From assembly GCF_003208655.1 (NCBI RefSeq), contig NZ_QKLU01000003.1, forward strand, positions 385,745 through 449,744: a DNA stretch of 64,000 bases, written 5' to 3'. Under the pieces are notes generated by a model that saw only the letters and a program-made list of their open reading frames with translations, made no database searches and had not been told where the DNA came from. Made by a program: the position numbers and the translations under genes. The stretch comes from Pedobacter nutrimenti. Its GTDB lineage: Bacteria > Bacteroidota > Bacteroidia > Sphingobacteriales > Sphingobacteriaceae. Below are positions 36,201 through 42,660 of this stretch, piece by piece (within the stretch, counting starts at the first letter, position 1; every line of letters starts with the position of its first letter).

Positions 36201-37693
36201 CCGGATACAATGTAATTACTTTTAATGCGCAGACCGCAGGGAGTACCCTGGTGCTGACTTATGGCGATGCAGCAGTGAATGCATCGGCCCTGGCCAGTTC
36301 GGGGCTGCCGGTGAGCTACAATAGCAGTAACCCTGCGGTGGCCAGCCTGGATGCAAATGGACAATTGAGTATTTTATCGGCCGGAAACACAACCATTACC
36401 GCCAGTCAGCCCGGCGACGGCAACCACCTGGCAGCAGTACCGGTTTCTTTTAACCTGCAGGTGCAGCAAAAAGGCCTGGTTATTACCGCCAATAACCTCA
36501 GCAAAACTTATGATCATATTGCTTTTAATGGAGGCGGAGGCCTGACTTATACCGGTTTTGTAAAAGGGGAAAACGAAAGTAAACTGCAGGGTACCCTGGT
36601 GTACGGAGGGACTGCGCAAGGGGCGATAGGTACTGGCAGTTACTTCATCAGCCCTTCGGGCCTGACTTCTTCCAATTACGACATCAGTTATAAAGATGGC
36701 AGTCTGACCATAACCAAGGCGGGTTTAACCGTGAATGCTGTGGCAAAAAGTAAAGTATACGGATCGGCCGATCCACTATGGACCTATTCGGTTACAGGCT
36801 TATTGCAGGGCGATGCCTTACAAGGCACACTCAGCAGGAGCCCTGGTGAAAATACGGGGAGTTATCCGATTCTGCAGGGCAGCCTTTCGGGCGGTGACAA
36901 TTACAGTTTAAGTTATGTTCCTGCGGCATTGACCATCAGTAAAGCAGCCTTGGTGGTTACTGCCGATAATCAGCAGGTATGTCAGGGCGCGAACCTGCCT
37001 GTCTTTAGCCTCAGCTATTCAGGCTTTCAAAACGGAGACAATGCAAACAGCCTGGGTACTAAAGCCAGTGTCGGTACTGCAGCCAGTGCAGGTTCGCCTG
37101 CCGGCAGTTATGCGCTGGTTCCCGGCGGAGCGGTATCGGCCAATTACACATTCAGTTATGTCAACGGAAACCTGCAAATCAATGCCTTGCCAGCCGTGAG
37201 CATCAGCAGCAGTAATGGCAATTCGGTCAGTAAAGGCGAAAGCCTGGTCCTGACAGCCTCCGGGGGCAACAGTTATTTGTGGGAAGGCCCGGGCATCGGT
37301 GGGCAAAATACGGCAAGTTTAAGCCTTCGCCCTCAGCAAAGCGGAACTTATACCGTAACGGTTAGCAATGCCAGTGGCTGCAGCCAGCGTAAAAGTTTTG
37401 ATTTGACCGTACGGGAAGATTTTCAGGCCATTGCCACCACCAACATCATCAGCCCCAATGGCGACGGGATAAACGATTTGTGGATCGTTAAAAACATCGA
37501 CATGTACCCGAATAACCAGGTGAAAATTTTTGACCGGGCAGGCCGGATTGTTTACGAGAAAAGGGGCTACGACAATAGCTGGAACGGAACAGTCAATGGC
37601 AGCCCGCTGTCCGAAGGGACCTATTATTACATCCTGGATTTTGGGACCGGAAAACTGAAACAAAAAGGCTATATCACCGTAATCCGGCAGTAA
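33299..37693 (+). CDS. large T9SS-sorted MBG-repeat adhesin
   Basis: A 1464-residue secreted surface protein. In order: signal peptide (1-21), beta-rich N-terminal region, parallel beta-helix-like part (about 180-500), Big2-like and MBG modules from about 520, three 172-residue repeats with ITANN..KTYDG (DNA units starting near 35436, 35953 and 36472), more MBG domains, an Ig/PKD-like domain (ASGGNSYLWEGPGIGG), and the type B T9SS sorting domain (TNIISPNGDGINDLWI to the end). It is a paralog of the truncated gene at the window start. The ATG at 33299 is chosen because it begins the signal peptide; no PorP/SprF gene follows here. Confidence 0.93.
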   Translation: MKKLLLLIAGFLFLTLNLQAQIQLATSQTNGLNGACLLCGVTNPNNAVNNSNLTDYSSFAITEGLIGVSVEQTLIFPVANLHRGVDSLMIRIGADNAVLTPGLFGGVSVETANGTTSNNDAVVLGPANVRLVSNGAQAEVFMVPGAQFDRVKIKLSSILVGQLSGLRIYYTYYTPPQPQPDANGILYVKKGVNGLGNSWSSPLGEVADALKLAKNNTAVKQIWVAAGNYKPLYAADDLNNGPNSTNRQNSFVLVKDVAVYGGFAGTETQLGQRNWALNKTILSGEMQNDGNSTNNAYHVVISAADVGSATLDGFTVSDGVAFMEDSGLSRVTVNATLLTNRFAGGIYCAASSPLIKNCLLTNHTGYASTAFRSESGSPVLVNTVMSGNSSTLYSVVFTALGGPASLINVSIVNNSCTFPVLMEGGVLYNSIVWGNTVFSNNPASSTTTIQNSIVQKGSFGSVDIGTDPLMNNVAGGDYSLKRGSPAINGGNNTFYPVGLNTDRDLAANPRLIGNSIDIGAYEYQSVVQSISPVAALSKTYGDADFNPGATSSSGLTVSYSSADNSIAEAYQDAADGNKWKIKIKKVGVVSLKASQAGAGNVDPAPDVTFTLTVAQKPVTVVLNGGYTKLYDGKLTAALTAAAVSFTAGDVLGGDDLAIGLSAGGAYTDKNAGHSKALTLPLAAIALSGVSAPNYRIANSADLGNTLGQIDPVALTITANNAAKTYDGQPYQGGNGLSYNGFVNAEDASVLTGTLMYTGNSQGAVNTGSYTLMPSGLAALNYTLTYVSGTLTISSSAANILTFNTQSPGSTLMKTYGDADVNASAVASSGLAASYQSSNPLVATINAQGQVQLLASGTATITAAQAGDSNYAPAAPLSFIVQIAPKALQVTAKDYSKTYDGLPYQGGNGVTYAGFVNGDTQAVLSGNLVYNGTAQGAVNTGNYSIVPSGLTAANYQLSYVAGNLNIVPAGYNVITFNAQTAGSTLVLTYGDAAVNASALASSGLPVSYNSSNPAVASLDANGQLSILSAGNTTITASQPGDGNHLAAVPVSFNLQVQQKGLVITANNLSKTYDHIAFNGGGGLTYTGFVKGENESKLQGTLVYGGTAQGAIGTGSYFISPSGLTSSNYDISYKDGSLTITKAGLTVNAVAKSKVYGSADPLWTYSVTGLLQGDALQGTLSRSPGENTGSYPILQGSLSGGDNYSLSYVPAALTISKAALVVTADNQQVCQGANLPVFSLSYSGFQNGDNANSLGTKASVGTAASAGSPAGSYALVPGGAVSANYTFSYVNGNLQINALPAVSISSSNGNSVSKGESLVLTASGGNSYLWEGPGIGGQNTASLSLRPQQSGTYTVTVSNASGCSQRKSFDLTVREDFQAIATTNIISPNGDGINDLWIVKNIDMYPNNQVKIFDRAGRIVYEKRGYDNSWNGTVNGSPLSEGTYYYILDFGTGKLKQKGYITVIRQ

Positions 37694-37844
37694 TGGGACT
37701 TCTGGTTGCAATGAAGCATTCGCATGGGGCAGAACATAAGTGGTCAATTTTTTATCAAAACCTGCTAGTTTAATCGCATAAATAAATCTAAGTTTACATT
37801 TTTGCTGAATTAAAGATCTTACCAACAATTCCAGACCATACACA

Positions 37845-39284
37845 TTGAAACAAGTAGAAGAACAAACCGGAGAAAATAAATTAAAAAGAGGTTTACAAAA
37901 CAGGCATATCCAGCTCATTGCCCTGGGTGGCGCCATTGGTACCGGTCTGTTCCTGGGCATTGGTCCGGCAGCTGTACTGGCCGGCCCCTCTGTAATTTTA
38001 GGCTATGCACTGGCTGGCGTTATTGCTTTTTTTATTATGCGCCAACTGGGCGAAATGGTGGTGGAAGAGCCGGTATCGGGCAGCTTCAGTCATTTTGCTT
38101 ATAAATATTGGGGTTCTTTTGCAGGTTTTGCCTCCGGATGGAATTACTGGGTGCTGTATATTCTGGTGAGTATGTCAGAATTGACCGCTATTGGGGTGTA
38201 CATTCATTTCTGGTGGCCGGAAATTCCTTTATGGACTTCCAGTCTTTTCTTTTTTGTGGCCATCAATGCGCTGAACCTGACTTCTGTAAAGGTATATGGT
38301 GAAGTGGAGTTCTGGTTTTCCATCGTAAAAGTAGTGGCCATTATTGCCATGATTGTATTTGGGGTTTATTTATTGTTCAGCGGGTCTGCAGGGGAACAGG
38401 CCACCGTGCATAACCTTTGGAACGATGGTGGCTTTTTTCCAAAAGGCCTGTTCAGTTCCGATGGAAAAGGTGGTTTTCAGGGACTGTTTGCCGCCATTGC
38501 CATGATCATGTTTTCTTTTGGCGGGCTGGAGCTGATTGGCATTACGGCCGCGGAAGCCGAACGTCCGGAAAAAACCATTCCCAAGGCTACCAATCAGGTT
38601 ATTTACAGGATCCTTATTTTCTATGTTGGCGCTTTGGTGATCTTGTTTTCCCTGTCTCCATGGAAAAACATCACCACCGACAGCAGCCCTTTTGTGATGG
38701 TTTTTGAAACCTTAAAAGGCTTTCAGTTTAACCTTTTTGGCAAAACCATTTATTTTACCAGCGTGATTGCCAATGTGCTGAACCTGATTGTACTGACTGC
38801 CGCATTATCGGTATACAACAGCTGCGTGTACAGCAACAGCCGGATGCTGTATGGTTTGGCCCAGCAGGGCAATGCACCGGCTTTTTTATCAAAACTGAAC
38901 AAAAACCATGTGCCGGTAAAAGCGCTGCTGATTTCAGGCATTTTTGCTGCGGTTTGTATTGTGGTCAACAAGCTGATGCCGGAAAGGGCATTGGGGATAT
39001 TGATGTCGCTGACAGTGTCTTCGCTGATCATCAACTGGCTGATGATTAGCATTACCCATTTAAAATTCAGGAAAAATAAAAATGCAGAACAGGTGAAAAC
39101 CAAATTCCCTTCTTTTATTTACCCCCTGTCCAATTACATCTGTCTGGTCTTTTTGATTGGTATTCTGGTGCTCATGTGGATTACAGGCATGAAAATGCCG
39201 GTCGAGCTGATCCCTGGCTGGATTGCCTTATTGTATGTCTGTTACTGCTTACTGAAAAGAAAAAGAGCTAAACAGCTCATTTAA
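37845..39284 (+). CDS. amino-acid permease (APC superfamily), TTG start
   Basis: A 479-residue proton-coupled amino-acid transporter with twelve membrane segments. The first-helix motif GGAIGTGLFLGIG (about residues 28-40) and GLELIGITAAEAERPEKTIPKA (helix 6 and loop) are diagnostic. It resembles the proline/GABA/asparagine permease group; the substrate is not fixed. The likely start is TTG at 37845 because MKQVEEQTGENKLKRGLQNR is the normal N-terminus and no in-frame ATG precedes the second helix. Its last 4 nt overlap the convergent PqqB-like gene. Confidence 0.92.
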   Translation: MKQVEEQTGENKLKRGLQNRHIQLIALGGAIGTGLFLGIGPAAVLAGPSVILGYALAGVIAFFIMRQLGEMVVEEPVSGSFSHFAYKYWGSFAGFASGWNYWVLYILVSMSELTAIGVYIHFWWPEIPLWTSSLFFFVAINALNLTSVKVYGEVEFWFSIVKVVAIIAMIVFGVYLLFSGSAGEQATVHNLWNDGGFFPKGLFSSDGKGGFQGLFAAIAMIMFSFGGLELIGITAAEAERPEKTIPKATNQVIYRILIFYVGALVILFSLSPWKNITTDSSPFVMVFETLKGFQFNLFGKTIYFTSVIANVLNLIVLTAALSVYNSCVYSNSRMLYGLAQQGNAPAFLSKLNKNHVPVKALLISGIFAAVCIVVNKLMPERALGILMSLTVSSLIINWLMISITHLKFRKNKNAEQVKTKFPSFIYPLSNYICLVFLIGILVLMWITGMKMPVELIPGWIALLYVCYCLLKRKRAKQLI

Positions 39285-40219
39285 AGTTCCAGCTGCTGCT
39301 GGTACCTGGCAATATGAAAGCCGTTTTTCAAAACGGTTTTGCTTTGTTCACTTTCGGGCTTCAGCAAAGGATTGGTATGGTTCAGGTGAATGAACCAGAT
39401 TTTGTCTTTTTCACTTTTTGGGAGCGAGGCAAACAGTTGCATGCTTTCACTGACAAAAGGATGTGGAACTTCCGAAATCAGTCGTCCTGGAAGCTCGGCA
39501 GCATCGTAAAAAGTGGCATCAATAAAAGCATAATCTACTTTTTTAATTTCGTCTATAATGTTTTTGTCCCATTTTGACCATTTGTCAATATCGGGAATAA
39601 ACAATGCCTTTTTGCGGGGGCCTTCGATAAGAAAACCGACGGTTTCAGAAAACTCGTCCCGGTGAGGAACTTTAAAGGCTTTGACTTTAATGTTTGGCGA
39701 AAGGACCTCTGTTTTTTCATCCTGCAGTTCCCTGAGCTGTATGTTGTTTAAACTGACAAGCTGGCTCCAGGGACCATTACCGGTCAGAAAATCTTTCATT
39801 TTGGGCATGGCATATACAGCTACGTTTTTGGAGCCCATCGCCTCACGGCCCAGGTACATCAGCCCGGCATAATGACCAATATGTGCATGGGTCAGAAAAA
39901 TCCCGTCGGGGGCCTGTTTGCTGCTGAAAAGGGAAAGGTTTTTTAGGGCTTTCATTTGAAAAGGCAGGTTTGGTGTAGCGTCAAACAGCCAGTTCATTTT
40001 GTTTTCGGGATCCAGCACAGCCAGGCAGGAAACCATACGGTTGGGGTCCGGGTGCAGGAACAGGTCCCGGCAGCAATCTTTGGTGCAGCCAATATGGGGC
40101 GAGCCCCCATCCTGAACATTTCCCAGTACGACAAGAACAGGGCCTGTGGAGGCCTGTTTCTGGGCAAAGGTGCTCTGGCTAAGGATCCAGATAAAAAGTA
40201 AAATGGCGGGTGTTTTCAT
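39281..40219 (-). CDS. exported PqqB-like metallo-beta-lactamase-fold protein
   Basis: A 312-residue MBL-fold protein with a signal peptide (residues 1-20). It has the PqqB-type start LGNVQDGGSPHIGCTKDCC and the altered metal motif THAHIGHYAG in place of HxHxDH, plus later ligand-like residues in VPHRDEF, DATFYD and LNHTNPL. True PqqB is a cytoplasmic hydroxylase in PQQ synthesis; no other pqq genes are here and this copy is exported, so a different role is likely. The ATG at 40219 is chosen as the first residue of the signal peptide. Confidence 0.8.
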   Translation of the reverse strand: MKTPAILLFIWILSQSTFAQKQASTGPVLVVLGNVQDGGSPHIGCTKDCCRDLFLHPDPNRMVSCLAVLDPENKMNWLFDATPNLPFQMKALKNLSLFSSKQAPDGIFLTHAHIGHYAGLMYLGREAMGSKNVAVYAMPKMKDFLTGNGPWSQLVSLNNIQLRELQDEKTEVLSPNIKVKAFKVPHRDEFSETVGFLIEGPRKKALFIPDIDKWSKWDKNIIDEIKKVDYAFIDATFYDAAELPGRLISEVPHPFVSESMQLFASLPKSEKDKIWFIHLNHTNPLLKPESEQSKTVLKNGFHIARYQQQLEL

Positions 40220-40322
40220 GGAGCAATGTTTTAAATGCCTGGCCTGTTCAAAAGCAGACAGGACAAAGTACTGCAAAATTTTTTATCCGCTGTCTGTTCC
40301 GGGGTTTAAAAAATGCCTGGCG

Positions 40323-40352
40323 AAAGGTTAATGAACCTTGCAAAAAGGTTAA
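40323..40352. repeat. AAAGGTTAA direct repeat, 21-nt spacing
   Basis: AAAGGTTAA at 40323-40331 and 40344-40352, two helical turns apart, followed by GTTAAC at 40358-40363. It lies upstream of the histidine kinase promoter. The GGTTAA core is the reverse complement of the TTAACC core in the repeats at 42588-42629, so both may be sites for the same response regulator. Confidence 0.5.
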
Positions 40353-40390
40353 ATTCAGTTAACTTGTACTGCAAAGCCTTGTGTATCATG

Positions 40391-40398
40391 TAACTTTG
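40391..40398 (+). promoter_or_regulatory. -7 promoter element of the histidine kinase gene
   Basis: TAACTTTG fits TAnnTTTG and ends 6 nt before the ATG at 40405, predicting a leaderless mRNA and excluding the in-frame GTG at 40381 as start. Confidence 0.65.
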
Positions 40399-40404
40399 CC
40401 CGAT

Positions 40405-41892
40405 ATGAATAAACTGGTTAAACGGATTTGGTGGATTGTGCTTCCAACAGCCCTGGCGGTTCTGGCTTTCCAGCTCTATTGGTTGCGTACCAATTACATA
40501 GAGCAGCGGGACAGTTTTGAGCAGGTGGCTGCTGACGCCCTTCAGAAAGCCTATGACCAGTCGGTGATGGAAAGTTTGGAGAAAATGGGCCAGCAAAAAG
40601 CAGAACGTCTTAAAAAGAAACCTAAAAAGCTTGTACAAACCACCACCAGTAAAATCACCCTGCTTCCTGCGGGGCAGGTATCTGATCAAAAGATCGATTC
40701 TATCGCCAGCAGTATTGTCCAGGGCTTGGCAGGTGCAAAAAAAACAAATAAAACAGGGATTGAAAATACGACGATTACCCTTTCCCAAAAATGGTCAGAT
40801 AAGCCCGACAGTGTGGTGAACCAGGAAATTAACCCCAGGAGTGCCAACCTGGATTTTAATCACTTTTTGGCGGGTATATTAAGTGCCGCGCAGATCACTG
40901 AAATTGATACCCTGCTGATCCGAAAAAGCCTGCTAAAGGAGCTGAAAATAAGACATATTTTATTGCCTTTTTCACTAAAGCTCCTTGCTAAGGATACGGT
41001 TTTTAAAGATAAAGATGCGGGCCTGGTGTATAAAAATATAACGACCCCTAAAAAGAAAATGACTTTACTGCTTCGTTTCGAAAAGGTAGGTCCTATGCTT
41101 TTTCTGAAAATCCTGTGGCCGGTGGTGCTGTCCTTTTTATTGGTTTTACTCATAACAGGTTGCATCTGGCTGCTTTGGCGGATTATTGTCCGGCAAAAAA
41201 AACTGGAAGTGATGAAAAATGATTTCATCAGCAACATTTCCCATGAGCTAAAAACCCCGCTTTCTATATTAAGCGCCACCAACGAGGCTTTGCTGAAATT
41301 TGGGGGGATCCAGGACCGGGAAAAAACAGAACGTTATTTGCTGCTGGAACAGGCAGAATTACGTAAACTGCAGGGCCTGGTGGAGAACATTATGACCTTA
41401 ACCCGCATGGAGCACCGGGAAGATGAACTGATTGGCAGGCAGGAGAAAACGGATGTTAAAGCCTTACTGGATCAGGTGTTGTCGCGTTTTAGTGAGCTGT
41501 CCGGGCTGGAGTTGCATACCCGGTTTTTGGTCGAAAATGCGCATTTGAATACCTATCCTGCTGGCTTAAAAATCATTTTGTCGAACCTGATTGACAATGC
41601 CATTAAATATACCCCAGGAATACAAAAAGAGGTGTTTATCCAAATAGAAGAAAGAACGGGAGACTTTGTGTTTTCAGTTCGCGACCAGGGGATCGGTATC
41701 GATAAAGCGTATTTGCCTTTTATTTTTGATAAATTTTACCGGGTGCCGCAGGGCAATGTACACGAGGTAAAAGGCTATGGGCTGGGCCTGAGTTATGTAA
41801 AAACCATTGTCGGGAAACTAGGGGGCGATATTCAGGCCGAAAGTACAGTGAACAGGGGAACAACATTTACTTTTCAATTGAAAAAATCATGA
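40405..41892 (+). CDS. membrane sensor histidine kinase
   Basis: A 495-residue sensor kinase. Two membrane segments (about residues 7-23 and 235-262) flank a periplasmic domain of about 210 residues. Then the dimerisation/phosphoacceptor helix with His280 in SNISHELKTPLS, and an ATPase domain with the N box LSNLIDNAIKYTP, G1 DQGIGID and G2 GYGLGLSYVKT. It pairs with the response regulator at 41889 through a 4-nt overlap, and the receptor and GLPGLI genes follow. The ligand is unknown, but the neighbours suggest sensing of an envelope or nutrient signal. Confidence 0.94.
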   Translation: MNKLVKRIWWIVLPTALAVLAFQLYWLRTNYIEQRDSFEQVAADALQKAYDQSVMESLEKMGQQKAERLKKKPKKLVQTTTSKITLLPAGQVSDQKIDSIASSIVQGLAGAKKTNKTGIENTTITLSQKWSDKPDSVVNQEINPRSANLDFNHFLAGILSAAQITEIDTLLIRKSLLKELKIRHILLPFSLKLLAKDTVFKDKDAGLVYKNITTPKKKMTLLLRFEKVGPMLFLKILWPVVLSFLLVLLITGCIWLLWRIIVRQKKLEVMKNDFISNISHELKTPLSILSATNEALLKFGGIQDREKTERYLLLEQAELRKLQGLVENIMTLTRMEHREDELIGRQEKTDVKALLDQVLSRFSELSGLELHTRFLVENAHLNTYPAGLKIILSNLIDNAIKYTPGIQKEVFIQIEERTGDFVFSVRDQGIGIDKAYLPFIFDKFYRVPQGNVHEVKGYGLGLSYVKTIVGKLGGDIQAESTVNRGTTFTFQLKKS

Positions 41893-42578
41893 GCCAGAAC
41901 ATACGTTTATTGTTGGTAGAAGATGAAGAAATTCTTGCTGCTGTGGTGAAGGAAACCCTGGAGACCAGTGGTTTTGAAGTGACACTTGCCTCAAACGGAG
42001 TCGAAGGCTGGAACATGTACCAGTCTGTAAAGCCAGACCTTTGCATTATTGATGTGATGATGCCTAAAAAGGACGGTTTGAGCCTGGTTACAGAGATCAG
42101 GGCGGTAGACCAGGGAATTCCCCTTATTTTACTCACGGCCAAAAGCGAAAAGCTCGATGTGCTGAAAGGTTTTCAGGCGGGTGCCGATGATTATATGAAA
42201 AAACCTTTCAGTATAGAGGAATTGATTTTTCGCATCCATGCCATTCTTAAAAGGACCATGTTCAGCGCCAAACCCCTGGTGGCCGAATGCATACGCATTG
42301 GGTCTTATACCTTTGATTACAACCGCCTGGAACTGCGGCATGAAAATGAACTGAAAAAATTATCCCAAAGGGAGGCCGATATTTTGAAAATGCTGGTGGA
42401 CCATGCCAATGACATCACCTCCAGAAAAGAAATCCTGATGGATTTATGGGGGGACGATAGTTTTTTCAATACCCGTAATATGGATGTATACATCAGCCGT
42501 CTGCGCAAGTATCTCCGTCATGACCAGGAAGTACAGATTGTTAATGTCCGTAGCCGCGGCCTGAAGCTTTTGCTTTAA
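41889..42578 (+). CDS. OmpR family response regulator
   Basis: A 229-residue regulator: receiver domain (about 1-120) with acidic residues in LLLVEDEE, phosphoacceptor Asp55 in CIIDVMMPKKDG and the conserved Lys in YMKKPFS, then a winged-helix DNA-binding domain (about 135-229; ISRLRKYL recognition region). The ATGA overlap with the kinase shows translational coupling. Tandem 21-bp repeats directly after this gene and before the receptor gene are a likely binding site for this protein. Confidence 0.94.
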   Translation: MSQNIRLLLVEDEEILAAVVKETLETSGFEVTLASNGVEGWNMYQSVKPDLCIIDVMMPKKDGLSLVTEIRAVDQGIPLILLTAKSEKLDVLKGFQAGADDYMKKPFSIEELIFRIHAILKRTMFSAKPLVAECIRIGSYTFDYNRLELRHENELKKLSQREADILKMLVDHANDITSRKEILMDLWGDDSFFNTRNMDVYISRLRKYLRHDQEVQIVNVRSRGLKLLL

Positions 42579-42587
42579 GGCCTGAAA

Positions 42588-42629
42588 ATATCAAGGTTGT
42601 TTAACCCGATATCAAGGTACGTTAACCCG
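42588..42629 (+). repeat. two tandem 21-bp repeats ATATCAAGGT-n3-TTAACCCG
   Basis: Unit 1 is 42588-42608 and unit 2 is 42609-42629; 18 of 21 positions are fixed and only the three middle bases vary. The 21-bp period is two helical turns, as expected for tandem dimers of an OmpR-type regulator. It lies 32 nt before the receptor ATG (42661). Confidence 0.6.
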
Positions 42630-42660
42630 CTTTAAATCAGTGGCTCCATACTTTTGGGGC

